Program-made: the position numbers and the translations under genes
The notes under the pieces: generated by a model
What the model was told of the DNA's origin: nothing
Database searches by the model: none
The model's input: only the letters and a program-made list of their open reading frames with translations
Source: JAYTJL01 sp964400155
Lineage (GTDB): Bacteria; Patescibacteriota; Saccharimonadia; Saccharimonadales; UBA10212
Length of the DNA: 13,307 nt
Reading direction: 5' to 3'
Assembly: GCA_964400155.1 (NCBI GenBank)
Contig: CAYNSQ010000017.1
Coordinates: forward strand, 1 to 13,307
In this document: positions 12,001 through 13,307 of the stretch, one piece after another
Numbering within the stretch: the first letter of the stretch is position 1
How the letters are laid out: each line of letters begins with the position of its first letter

Positions 12001-13307
12001 TGCGGCAGCTTCAAATTTGGTTGTAACAGGACTAGTACAGTCTGCATCTTTACATTGGATGTAGTTTATCCCAGCATAAGTACTGTCACCATCAACCGCT
12101 ATTCGAAGGAAGCCGTCGGCCGCAAAAGCTATTGACGGATTTGACGGATAGAGCACGTCCGTATTGATTTGGGTGATGTTATTTGTAGTACAGTCCGAAT
12201 TTGTACATCTGGCAAGTTTCATAACGTCATTACCTATACCCTCAACCCCGTAAATAATGCGGGCAAAACCGTCCGCCCCAAGCGCAATTGAAGTTGCACC
12301 CCACACTCTTGCCGGGTAGCCGTCATCAACGGTATTTATATTTACCGATGAACAGTCCGCATTGGTACACTCGGCAAACTCTAATGTACCTGGGCTTGAG
12401 TCATCGTCTACATAGGCAATCCTGGCATTGCCGCCGGTTGTTAAAGCTAGTGCTAGATCTTCAAAATCACTGCTAGAATCTACGACGCTTGTATTGGAAG
12501 AGCTACAGTCAGTATTCAGACATTGTATATAGGTAATAGTACCGGTGTCTGAATAAACTATTCTAGCGTAGCCGTCACTGGCTATTTCAATCTTAATGTC
12601 CCAGATGGAGCCGGTAGTGTCTAGGGCAGTATCATTGCCGGTGCTACATGAAGCGTTGGTGCATTCACGGTACATAAGGTCACCAGTATCATCATCTGTG
12701 TATACGATTCGTCCAAGGTTGCTAGAATTTATAGCAAGCTCAATGTTATAGGGGTCATTGGCGCCTAGCCCCAGACTAGTGAGCGTGCTAGCACTACAGG
12801 ATGCGTTGGTACATTGAGCGTACTTAATTTCGTCATTGATATAGTCGCGGTAAGCTATCCTGGCATAGCCATCGGTTGCCCACCTCATCGAGTTGTAGTT
12901 ACCAACATTGCCTACGCTATCCACTGTAGTAACGTCGCTGGTGGTGTCGGCTGGCGTGCCATTATTGCTGGGTCTTAGATCAGACACAGTCAACCTGGTG
13001 TTAGTAGTATCTGCCGTCAGTAGACTTGTTCCCGCTGCATTCTGAACTTGGAAGGCGGTTGTCGAATCAGATGTATTCTTAACATTAACTCCGCTAGCGG
13101 TGGAAAGCTGTAAGCCTCCGGAACCACTTATGTTGCCGTCTGAGAATTTGGTGCTGCCGGCTCCGGTAACTATTCCTCCTAAGAAGTAGCCCTGGAAGAA
13201 TCTATTGCTTTGGGTGGTGTAGTCAGATGAAGTGGCCCCTATATTCTGGACGTTGTACTTAGTTACGGTTCTGCCAGTTTCAAAGGTTACGGCTGGGTCG
13301 ACCGTTA
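1..13307 (-). CDS. Giant multi-propeller surface/adhesin-like protein, 5'-partial
   Basis: The frame is open across the whole window on the minus strand and ends with TAA at 1-3, giving 4434 complete codons. The first complete codon is at 13305-13303. A TTG at 12993-12991 could be taken as a start, but it lies inside a recognisable repeat module ('LLTADTTNTRLTVSD') and the frame continues upstream through well-formed modules, so the true start is outside the window. Visible order: stalk module, two seven-blade Cys-pair propellers, a Kelch propeller, stalk, two more seven-blade propellers, stalk, two CBM_4_9-like domains, a fifth propeller, a glycine-rich domain, a ConA/LamG-like sandwich, a coiled-coil neck and a terminal beta domain. 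There is no C-terminal LPXTG motif or membrane segment, so any signal peptide or anchor must be N-terminal and is unseen. Composition is rich in Gly, Ser, Thr, Asn and Asp, with many paired cysteines, which fits an exported protein. Attachment to host cells or matrix is the likely role, by inference. A phage or megaphage tail fibre is the main alternative. Confidence 0.93.
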   Translation of the reverse strand, partial: TVDPAVTFETGRTVTKYNVQNIGATSSDYTTQSNRFFQGYFLGGIVTGAGSTKFSDGNISGSGGLQLSTASGVNVKNTSDSTTAFQVQNAAGTSLLTADTTNTRLTVSDLRPSNNGTPADTTSDVTTVDSVGNVGNYNSMRWATDGYARIAYRDYINDEIKYAQCTNASCSASTLTSLGLGANDPYNIELAINSSNLGRIVYTDDDTGDLMYRECTNASCSTGNDTALDTTGSIWDIKIEIASDGYARIVYSDTGTITYIQCLNTDCSSSNTSVVDSSSDFEDLALALTTGGNARIAYVDDDSSPGTLEFAECTNADCSSVNINTVDDGYPARVWGATSIALGADGFARIIYGVEGIGNDVMKLARCTNSDCTTNNITQINTDVLYPSNPSIAFAADGFLRIAVDGDSTYAGINYIQCKDADCTSPVTTKFEAAAESVYDPSMVIPTSDNIARISYYDSTVGDLKLLVVNPDIEEHQVGGTSVGSTATKFANIYGNNIQTDYLSINPTYNSLKTVDIQNASGVSLFQADTVNMELKVGNVTPISKSVISSSEYGDSYVGNPASEYSSIALGLDDYPRVAYHDATNGYLKFSLPYSEGTPTTVDSSAWVGEYPSVAIGTDGYARISYYDQDNSALKFAQCTNTTCSTSNITTVDNTASVGRYTAIAIGADGYARIAYLDSTNDNLMFVQCTNADCSSSNINTVDNSNNVNGRIDMLLADDGYARITYDLSGQLYFAQCLDASCSTSNINGLDFDTDIDYSTSMASDSSGRIHITYDNDTEGIINHIICYEDTCDNNDLTAIQSTIGGYGWSSVSVGSDGFSQIAFTDFSGSSSSLEYVKCKNLTCSQSSQATIHQQSGVGNDTGMNPSTVMGADGHMLISHYISNWDSVYVARVGSIDDGNYGGVSLGSSTNPFSNVYAVNTQTQFLTLKADIDTHSAFQVQNAGGGSMLNVDTIDNKVTLNGQNSNNLLPWKVDDDTLPVNLEDFGSVEVNGYLYTIGGNTVLNDGETNAVYYASLNADGSTNGWNSTTSLPTTLAWVSSVSANGFIYAIGGWTGSSITSAVYYARVNTDGTLGAWKSAASLPAGRDSVAATISNGYLYAVGGWDGFNQVSSVYYAKIYADGSTSAFTTSGNSLPAALNYHTVVASDGYIYNIGGQNGGGSQNTVYVASLNSTTGAVGSWSTTTNLPLNVNQHHSSIANGYIYNVYGNSVIVGKIGPGGGWVPSWEYVSGSLPYAAWRGESVMSNGYLYSVGGGTPDNRVQYTSTPRVQIGGSLDLVGLAGGSITSANGGSFTQGGLGGSLTAGNTKVVGTLEVMGQSQFTQSVGIGDTLTVGNASNTGPSVAVLGGAIQPAVGNSSSAGLYWGTDPGGGNGDEAYIRYYVESGENTKLRIGVNNDSDDDISLYQGGAERIMIGGGSVDVTSVARVMANSTTAFRIQNAAGSATILSADTTNSRIYIGDPTPDTTGVSLVLDNKTDSGDPTGTAGAMYYNSSTGKFRCYTDVWANCGGAGLDAPADLYTLNAGDYKSANKINNSAAINDTVSTIGNDGLTRLAYIDSSTDDLMFQLCYDAACVNNDITTVVTSTGGQDPSIAMGLDGLPRIVYSDGGALNFIHCLNRWCNNANINVIDGSSWAYSMSMDIGADGYARMVYYDDNNGYLKYIKCSDDDCTTNTPTTLIAGASGGERPSLAMGLDNYARIAYSVSGDDPGYIQCLNDACSSTNTSTTFEDADLDNGISVAVRSDGLATLVYDDDNTGEIGVIICLNDDCSNYNIYKPDDFIANVTSFVLTSNDVPTILVGTDTGGISALICDTATYCGDWSTQTIAVNGFMDTNQTMSMDGNNFARGTYMNYDTVASEYYLTMAMMSPQGFGGGDDEASTLGTSTTNSYGQIYGRFMQTDYFLQRPNLDTTTAFQIQRSNGTPLLTGDTLNDKLVVADLQARDNAEITTSLGGYTATTTIDATGNNTSPVVAVGQDGFNRIAYYNIDADTLNFVQCTNASCSTKVETLLETGVDPDDSFRNISLAMASDGTFRIAYANDYDDDLDFIECTNDSCSTNNTSTVDNTGSVGYYNSMVLGTDDRARISYIDVSTGDMKFARCTADDCSTANITTVESGVDTNYPTSIVLTSGNLARIAYTDDDNADLKYAECNDNDCSSPTLTTVDSTGGVGYLPSMVINGSNLARISYVDDSNGTLKYAECTNASCSSANITTIDGGATAYAGFTNSMALASDGYARIAYKKSNNVTDNSDLWIAQCSTSSCSSGVTLAQVNVEAIYPYIDEHIDMKLNPANGFANVVIVNDGPISLVRVSPSGFGAASGTKLGVPDGRFAQVDSALVTSSYYQQRSEIDTTSAFQIQNSAGDALFTADTTNSKITLGADVVASNSATTTTATTSGTGTNTTTVTLTGSAFANGDVIFIDNAGQDYYTRITAGGGTASLTVSPAVTFENSRTVTKYNVQNIGATTSDYTTQNNRFYQGYFLGGIVTGAGSTVYADASISSTNNLKVVAPAFSFRNTSNSSNAFRIEDSSGTSILTVDTTAGSVTLSSLTVTGSCTGCSGGGGSDLQGTYNASSPATITLASNKDFKIVAQDAATDPNVVIDLQCTTSCSTNGRFAIQSSGTDVFNISPNGGAALFQNTANSTTAFQLKNSGGTQLLVADTTNSRVQIGNPTGDTTGALLVLDTKTDSGDPTGTNGAMYYNSNSHKFRCFVNGTWEDCGGGGTLQAAYDGSSSPATITTTSANKGFTLVAGSGYDSSNLFQIQNASGGQVLNVSTVPVTTNLVTNPGFEVNTTGWAARGSASISRDTSQHHNGVASLKIATTAAADDGAKYNYSFVEGKYYTLSAYVRSTANSQYTWADAEFGYSLDGTTDTYCYTSGQEANNGGWSKLSCSFLAGAVSGTPYIYLKQNDTNAQTLYIDSVVLTSDSLLANPSAETSISGNWTLTGGATVSQAGTDYDGSYSLQVDTAGSIGDGTKQNITLEDNTTYALSMKVILDPGSPNFDDFDFGYASDGSTDTSCNPDWSQQINTLEWVTFSCTFQTPASHSGTPYIYFKSTDTNSQTLYLDNIRLLPLNRVTVQSEGQIAFNGTITTPFVLQNSTDSTEAVQIQKADGTVLLAADSLNTAVNINASTVIRGNFYDALSVQNTSSDTVFRADSYNNKIYVTDVNPISSATISTALGGYFRKSESSISGGGSASAMAYGNDGLLRLVSMENGLQYTRCLDHDCTDANTTVIDNSSSLIGWNSAIALGSDGLARIAYWDYTNGDLEFALCNDDDCSSPTLTTIDSTGSVGSSPSMAIGSDGFALISYTDATNQDLKYAQCTNASCSTSNITTLDSSGQSSMASNLKIASDGFARIAYYDNDIRYIQCTNASCSTNNNNLVNSNAKDPSMKLGTDDFARISFADWNGSTWEMHFARCTNASCSSLSDNMISNTGFMDTRSNLTLDSDNIGMVAITVQDQVSYEYELLVIECSNASCSSSDYVQNSAPTTQPLTISKNILTDANGFHMIMSYSGYLYQLSPSGFGVTSGTVLGKDSKFAGVYTGFTQTDYFLQRPSLDTTTAFQIQNSVGTSLLTVDTLNNSIILGPNGANVPITATGGTVTYSGGYTIHTFTSGGTFTLSNPGTSIVEYLVVGGGGGGGGGESGGNGDGAGGGGAGGFRTGTLAIGPQAYTVTVGNGGNGGGLGANGSAGNDSIFAGVTATGGGYGGGDNANNGGNGGSGGGGAAGCNTSTSGGAGNTPSTSPSQGNNGGNTTNNCTDNRGGGGGGGAGSTGSNNSSGTGGAGGYGVASSLSGSSVTYAGGGGGGRGGNAGGSGGAGGAGGGGAGSTGSSAGTNGTANTGGGGGAGGAGASGTGGSGGSGIVIIRYKTGGEKPTIVVDNANSAVSLYAGLTINATDSSNTLASINRTDGSNLFEFKQMGVNFGGYAESGAFIGRNSYWAEEFSRERDDLSPTTSAAVSWGDITELNVVEQTNSTADCTWSIVNDTVNGIGRQVTADTGTVGCNTFSGDPATGANAHLIADADNLPVILMKVKPSAAAAADDTWVGIGDSVAADANPPANGIYFTNNDSTTWTGVTRSSSTSNPISCTGATVSTTQFALLKIEVISTTDVRFYVDPDVSNGVSWTYCGSSTSNIPTSTLAVMMKNSNDTSGDALDVDFFRMWQDDSQPQTQEAITTTNNTPDLPSEPAPLTVTDPSGDQLGLINFLAVSGEDTLFNHNVYVKGTLFADKIVANQIEGLSVFTDQIASLQDKLANEQTTASESTANASPAPPASNRINLGDVPALTISDSLTTKGRVLFQNSLGLAIFNLDPEAMTITFNAGLKLNGHIVTGNISGITTITPGVAANCEGTATATINGNDTSGTVTINVSEGSCIAGMLATINFANSFGATPRVNITAANSNAASLQFYNDLADQNSFTINTNTAPTASANYKFNYWVIE
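4..465 (-). other. C-terminal tail-fibre-like beta domain (distal tip)
   Basis: It starts with 'LTTKGRVLFQNSLGLAIFNL' and 'TFNAGLKLNGHIVTGNISGI', then 'CEGTATATINGNDTSGTVTI', 'GSCIAGMLATINFANSFGAT', 'PRVNITAANSNAASLQFYND' and 'TASANYKFNYWVIE' before the stop. The frame 'C...A...GNDT.GTVT....C..G..A...FA..F...P.V..T.....' is a C-terminal beta module I recognise from phage tail-fibre-like and candidate-phyla surface proteins. It likely caps the fibre and binds a receptor. The two cysteines probably pair. No sorting signal or membrane anchor follows. Confidence 0.65.
480..825 (-). other. C-terminal neck: linker, coiled-coil-like helix and Ser/Pro stretch
   Basis: Begins with a Thr/Pro-rich linker ('NTPDLPSEPAPLTVTDPSG'), then 'LFNHNVYVKGTLFADKIVAN' and a helical segment ('QIEGLSVFTDQIASLQDKLA', about 645-535) with heptad-like spacing of Ile, Leu and Val. 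It closes with a Ser/Ala/Pro-rich stretch ('ESTANASPAPPASNRINLGD'). This order, 'beta hairpin, ADKI..., short coiled coil, loose linker', is a common lead-in to the trimeric tips of tail-fibre-like proteins. Trimerisation is inference. Confidence 0.6.
826..1515 (-). other. ConA/LamG-like beta-sandwich domain (tentative)
   Basis: About 230 residues: 'WAEEFSRERDDLSPTTSAAV', 'CTWSIVNDTVNGIGRQVTAD', 'LPVILMKVKPSAAAAADDTW', 'NGIYFTNNDSTTWTGVTRSS', 'FALLKIEVISTTDVRFYVDP', 'LAVMMKNSNDTSGDALDVDF'. The pattern of a parameter strand, a 'GIYF.N' strand, an 'L.I.V.....V.FYVD' strand and a closing 'LDVDF..MW' strand is typical of concanavalin-like sandwiches found in phage and bacterial surface proteins. 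Sugar binding is possible. I see no unique catalytic motif. Confidence 0.55.
1516..1707 (-). other. Linker with stalk-like unit
   Basis: Joins the glycine-rich domain to the sandwich domain: 'EKPTIVVDNANSAVSLYAGL', 'TINATDSSNTLASINRTDGS', 'NLFEFKQMGVNFGGYAESGA'. Part of it ('NTLASINRTDGSNLFEFKQM') is a degenerate form of the short 'F.IQN..G..LL' stalk unit. No domain is recognised. Confidence 0.5.
1708..2538 (-). other. Glycine-rich domain (Gly_rich_2-like)
   Basis: The domain starts 'GGYTIHTFTSGGTFTLSNPG', continues 'TSIVEYLVVGGGGGGGGG', runs through about 200 residues dominated by Gly with Asn, Ser, Ala and Thr, and closes with 'GSGGSGIVIIRYKTGG'. The 'TIHTFTSGGTF...VEYLVVGGGGGGG...GIVIIRY' frame is the hallmark of a glycine-rich domain family seen in bacterial surface and phage tail proteins (I recall it as Gly_rich_2). 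Two lone cysteines ('AAGCNTSTSGG' and 'NNCTDNRGG') interrupt the Gly tract and could pair. The tract may form polyglycine-II-like helices or a flexible adhesive region, by inference. Confidence 0.82.
2395..2421 (-). repeat. Hexanucleotide tract coding for polyglycine
   Basis: Four perfect copies of ACCGCC followed by ACC on the plus strand, giving GGT/GGC glycine codons on the coding strand. Neighbouring short CCG/GCC triplet runs lie at about 1769-1800 and 2019-2037. All are in frame, so a gain or loss of whole units would only change the number of glycines. Confidence 0.85.
2550..2748 (-). repeat. Exit cassette after propeller 5
   Basis: It encodes 'GVTSGTVLGKDSKFAGVYTG', 'FTQTDYFLQRPSLDTTTAF' and 'QIQNSVGTSLLTVDTLNNSI'. 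This is the best-preserved form of the cassette that follows each Cys-pair propeller, with a near copy at 7490-7698. Confidence 0.75.
2749..3765 (-). repeat. Seven-blade Cys-pair beta-propeller 5
   Basis: Cys pairs are at 3643-3660, 3490-3507, 3340-3357, 3199-3216, 3052-3069 and 2890-2907, in blades 1 to 6. Blade 7 ('DANGFHMIMSYSGYLYQLSP') lacks the pair and ends in 'LSPSGFG'. Blades 3, 4 and 5 all carry exactly 'QCTNASC' or 'RCTNASC', and blades 4 and 5 share an identical 22-base stretch. This propeller is the most homogeneous of the five. It lies next to the glycine-rich domain and the distal tip. Confidence 0.8.
3048..3216 (-). repeat. Identical 22-base repeats in adjacent blades 4 and 5 of propeller 5
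   Basis: Positions 3048-3069 and 3195-3216 are identical and exactly 147 bases (49 codons, one blade) apart. A close variant occurs at about 2886-2907. They encode the 'CTNASC' hairpin. The identity at synonymous positions suggests recent blade duplication or gene conversion, unlike most blades, which share protein but not codon sequence. Confidence 0.75.
3766..4104 (-). other. Short stalk and entry segment before propeller 5
   Basis: It encodes 'GQIAFNGTITTPFVLQNS', then two copies of the short stalk unit: 'EAVQIQKADGTVLLAADSLN' and 'ALSVQNTSSDTVFRADSYNN'. It ends with the entry segment 'NPISSATISTALGGYFRKSE', which matches those before propellers 2 and 4 ('TPISKSVISSSEYG', 'ITTSLGGYTAT'). 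Confidence 0.6.
4105..4542 (-). other. CBM_4_9-like carbohydrate-binding module 2
   Basis: This is a tandem copy of the preceding domain, directly adjoining it: 'SLLANPSAETSISGNWTLTG', 'DGSYSLQVDTAGSIGDG', 'TYALSMKVILDPGS', 'LEWVTFSCTFQTP', ending in 'TPYIYFKSTDTNSQTLYLDN'. The order and the paired cysteines ('DTSCNPDW', 'TFSCTF') match module 1. The Phe of the 'NPGFE' motif is replaced here (Ser-Ala in 'NPSAE'). Duplication inside the gene is the simplest origin. Confidence 0.73.
4543..4980 (-). other. CBM_4_9-like carbohydrate-binding module 1
   Basis: The domain opens with 'NLVTNPGFEVNTTGWAARGS', the typical start of CBM_4_9-type jelly rolls ('N.GFE....W'). It continues with 'HHNGVASLKIATT', 'GKYYTLSAYVRS', and 'GGWSKLSCSFLAG', and ends with 'TPYIYLKQNDTNAQTLYIDS'. 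Length is about 146 residues, normal for the fold. It probably binds glycans, or acts as a structural jelly roll as many such domains do in candidate-phyla proteins. The cysteines in 'TDTYCYTSG' and 'KLSCSF' may pair. Confidence 0.75.
4981..5699 (-). other. Long beta-rich stalk with paired cysteines
   Basis: From N- to C-terminus this holds: a 'GSCTGCSGGGG' segment with C-x2-C (5647-5658); 'LQGTYNASSPATITLASNKD' followed by 'DLQCTTSCSTNGRFAIQ' (C-x3-C); a 'TTAFQLKNSGGTQLLVADTT' unit; a second copy of the 'GAMYYNS..KFRC....DC' module; 'LQAAYDGSSSPATITTTSAN'; and 'NLFQIQNASGGQVLNVST'. The two '.LQ..Y..SS.PATIT' segments repeat one another. The C-x2-C could be a disulfide or a metal or redox motif; in this exported-type context a disulfide is likelier. 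The likely role is spacer or fibre. Confidence 0.6.
5700..6177 (-). repeat. Stalk: Thr-rich linker and internal copy of the 5'-edge module
   Basis: A Thr-rich segment ('ATTTTATTSGTGTNTTTVTL') leads into 'ANGDVIFIDNAGQDYYTRIT', then 'TVSPAVTFENSRTVTKYN', 'VQNIGATTSDYTTQNNRFYQ' and 'GYFLGGIVTGAGST', and finally a 'NAFRIEDSSGTSILTVDTT' unit. From 'TVSPAV' onward it repeats the module at the 5' edge of the window. The protein sequence is well kept while synonymous positions have drifted, so the duplication is not recent. A fibre stalk or spacer is likely. Confidence 0.7.
6178..6372 (-). repeat. Exit cassette after propeller 4
   Basis: It encodes 'GTKLGVPDGRFAQVDSALV', 'TSSYYQQRSEIDTTSAFQIQ' and 'NSAGDALFTADTTNSKITLG'. 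The usual 'QTDYFLQRP' core is altered to 'TSSYYQQRS', but the order and spacing of the cassette are kept. Confidence 0.68.
6373..7440 (-). repeat. Seven-blade Cys-pair beta-propeller 4
   Basis: Seven blades begin at 'TTIDATGNNTSPVVAVGQDG', after an entry segment 'ITTSLGGYTAT'. Cys pairs are at 7309-7326, 7150-7167, 7000-7017, 6850-6867, 6700-6717 and 6532-6549. Blade 7 ('PANGFANVVIVNDGPISLVR') lacks the pair and ends in 'VSPSGFG'. Blades 4 and 5 are very alike ('NLARIAYTDDDNADLKYAEC' and 'NLARISYVDDSNGTLKYAEC'), which suggests duplication of neighbouring blades. At about 356 residues it is slightly longer than the others, because of loops in blades 2 and 6. Confidence 0.8.
7490..7698 (-). repeat. 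Exit cassette after propeller 3
   Basis: It encodes 'STLGTSTTNSYGQIYGRF', 'MQTDYFLQRPNLDTTTAF' and 'QIQRSNGTPLLTGDTLNDKL'. The 'QTDYFLQRP.LDTTTAFQIQ' core is almost identical to that after propeller 5 (2748-2550), and the two are also close at DNA level around 7595-7620 and 2657-2682. This suggests that propellers 3 and 5 with their cassettes share a more recent common copy than the others do. Confidence 0.72.
7699..8735 (-). repeat. Seven-blade Cys-pair beta-propeller 3
   Basis: Seven blades begin near 'KINNSAAINDTVSTIGNDG'. Cys pairs are at 8590-8607, 8449-8466, 8302-8319, 8155-8172, 8005-8022 and 7861-7881, in blades 1 to 6. The sixth pair is C-x5-C ('CDTATYC'), the only one of the 29 pairs in the protein with this spacing. 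Blade 2 carries an unusual 'CLNRWC' with Arg-Trp between the cysteines. Blade 7 ('NNFARGTYMNYDTVASEYYL') has none and ends in 'MSPQGFGG', which parallels the 'VSPSGFG' and 'LSPSGFG' endings of propellers 4 and 5. Confidence 0.78.
8775..9024 (-). repeat. Stalk module with 'KFRC...C' ending, copy 1
   Basis: The order is 'TTAFRIQNAAGSATILSADT', 'NSRIYIGDPTPDTTGVSLVL', 'DNKTDSGDPTGTAGAMYYNS' and 'STGKFRCYTDVWANCGGAG'. An almost parallel copy lies at about 5400-5160 ('NSRVQIGNPTGDTTGALLVL', 'GAMYYNSNSHKFRCFVNG', 'TWEDCGGGG'). The two cysteines of each copy probably pair. Such modules recur in giant proteins of candidate-phyla bacteria, by memory, and look like fibre stalk elements. Confidence 0.65.
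9025..9498 (-). other. Tail-fibre-like stalk segment
   Basis: After the Kelch block comes a Gly-rich stretch ('GGSLDLVGLAGGSITSANGG'), then 'VVGTLEVMGQSQFTQSVGIG' and 'GDTLTVGNAS', which are typical of trimeric tail-fibre and collar-like stalks. It ends in a segment with 'SSAGLYWGTDPGGGNGDEAY', 'IRYYVESGENTKLRIGVNND' and 'GAERIMIGGG'. The last segment resembles a beta module I remember as 'GIMF..NPGGGSGD.AWIRYY', seen in assorted bacterial and phage fibre proteins. I cannot name it with certainty. A structural spacer is the likely role. Confidence 0.5.
9499..10404 (-). other. Kelch-type six-motif beta-propeller domain
   Basis: Six Kelch motifs are visible: 'NGYLYTIGG' (about 10336-10310), 'NGFIYAIGG' (about 10180-10145), 'NGYLYAVGG' (about 10030-9995), 'DGYIYNIGG' (about 9870-9841), 'NGYIYNVYG' (about 9714-9686) and 'NGYLYSVGG' (about 9575-9545). 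Between them run 'VYYA..N.DG....W....LP' segments, the usual Kelch spacing of about 50 residues. The Gly-Gly doublet is lost only in the fifth motif. Six motifs fit a closed six-bladed Kelch propeller. It has no Cys pairs, so it differs clearly from the flanking propellers. Kelch propellers usually bind proteins or sugars; the ligand here is unknown. Confidence 0.85.
10420..10620 (-). repeat. Exit cassette after propeller 2
   Basis: This encodes 'GGVSLGSSTNPFSNVYAV', 'NTQTQFLTLKADIDTHSAF' and 'QVQNAGGGSMLNVDTIDNKV', matching the exit cassette of the other propellers position by position. Instead of leading to another Cys-pair propeller it opens directly into the Kelch block. Confidence 0.7.
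10621..11652 (-). repeat. Seven-blade Cys-pair beta-propeller 2
   Basis: Seven repeats of the same family. Cys pairs are at 11374-11391, 11224-11241, 11080-11097, 10930-10947 and 10774-10791, in blades 2 to 6. Blade 1 ('LDDYPRVAYHDATNGYLKFS') and blade 7 ('ADGHMLISHYISNWDSVYVA') lack the pair. Blade 5 is the most degenerate ('SSGRIHITYDNDTEGIINHI') but keeps C-x4-C. An entry segment, 'VTPISKSVISSSEYG', precedes it; similar entry segments occur before propellers 4 and 5. The seven-bladed fold is inferred from repeat count and length. Confidence 0.78.
11690..11892 (-). repeat. Exit cassette after propeller 1
   Basis: After the last blade come 'VGGTSVGSTATKFANIYG', 'NNIQTDYLSI' and the unit 'VDIQNASGVSLFQADTVN'. 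The same order (a Gly/Leu-Gly segment, 'FA.VY', 'QTDY', then '.F.IQN..G..L...DT.N') follows all five Cys-pair propellers, so propeller and cassette form one higher-order repeat. This copy and the next are the most divergent. The cassette probably packs against the propeller and leads the chain into the following stalk. Confidence 0.7.
11893..12924 (-). repeat. Seven-blade Cys-pair beta-propeller 1
   Basis: Seven tandem repeats of about 47-54 residues follow the pattern 'DG.ARI.Y.D.....LKY..C....CS...T.V.D'. Cys pairs (C-x4-C) lie at 12796-12813, 12646-12663, 12505-12522, 12352-12369, 12190-12207 and 12037-12054, that is, in blades 1 to 6. Blade 7 ('DNIARISYYDSTVGDLKLLV') has no cysteines. The repeat resembles the 'LPVISYYD..NGDLKV.HC....C' repeats I know from large secreted bacterial proteins, which look like BNR/Asp-box-type propellers. 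Seven copies fit one closed seven-bladed propeller. The paired cysteines would suit a disulfide in each blade's hairpin. The Asp-rich turns ('YTDDDTGDL', 'YVDDDSSPGTL') could bind calcium. Fold and ion binding are inferences. Confidence 0.8.
12985..13307 (-). repeat. Partial stalk module at the 5' edge (copy of 5700-6003)
   Basis: This stretch encodes 'TVDPAVTFETGRTVTKYN', then 'VQNIGATSSDYTTQSNRF', then 'FQGYFLGGIVTGAGST', and then the recurring 'TTAFQVQNAAGTSLLTADTT' unit. The same chain occurs inside the protein at about 6003-5700 with only six differences over the first 52 residues, although third-codon positions differ widely. It is cut by the window edge, so the module extends further upstream. 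It proves that the coding region starts beyond 13307. Its function is probably a beta-rich spacer or fibre stalk. Confidence 0.85.

Noticed and set aside
12991..12993. TTG as the real start codon of the giant gene
   Set aside because: It falls in the middle of a repeat unit whose upstream half is intact and in frame to the window edge.
1..13307. CRISPR array or mobile-element repeats suggested by the regular spacing of similar sequences about 150 bases apart
   Set aside because: The repeats are diverged, in frame, and encode protein blades; there are no constant repeats with unique spacers, terminal inverted repeats or transposase.

Overview
The window holds a single gene. One reading frame on the minus strand is open from the 5' edge of the gene's visible part (position 13307) down to a TAA stop at 1-3: 4434 complete codons without an internal stop, with the true start outside the window. 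I found no second gene, RNA gene, promoter, terminator, CRISPR array or mobile element. The visible part alone is a secreted-type, repeat-built protein of roughly 440-460 kDa, made of beta modules and poor in predicted helix.

The module style points to a Patescibacteria/Candidate Phyla Radiation bacterium (Saccharibacteria-like or a relative), or less likely to a phage of such a host. The reasons are the recurring 'TTAFQIQN..G..LLT.DT.N' and 'GAMYYNS..KFRC....DC' modules, CBM_4_9-like 'NPGFE' domains, a 'VEYLVVGGGGGGG' glycine-rich domain and a tail-fibre-like C-terminus. These resemble what I remember of giant surface proteins in that radiation. This is recognition from memory, not a search result. 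Codon usage is standard.

Layout from N- to C-terminus (high to low coordinates): partial stalk module (13307-12985); seven-blade Cys-pair propeller 1 (12924-11893); exit cassette; propeller 2 (11652-10621); exit cassette; six-motif Kelch propeller (10404-9499); Gly-rich/tail-fibre-like stalk (9498-8775); propeller 3 (8735-7699); exit cassette; propeller 4 (7440-6373); exit cassette; long stalk (6180-4981); two CBM_4_9-like domains (4980-4105); short stalk (4104-3766); propeller 5 (3765-2749); exit cassette; glycine-rich domain (2538-1708); ConA/LamG-like sandwich (about 1515-826); coiled-coil neck and Ser/Pro linker (825-480); terminal beta domain (465-4).

The most striking point is the regularity. 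There are five separate arrays of about 50-residue blades, each with seven blades. Every array ends in a blade that lacks the cysteine pair found in nearly all the others, and each array is followed by a version of the same exit cassette. Read together, this looks like a fibre with six propeller heads, sugar-binding-like modules and a distal tail-fibre-like tip, suited to attachment to a host cell or matrix. That role is inference.
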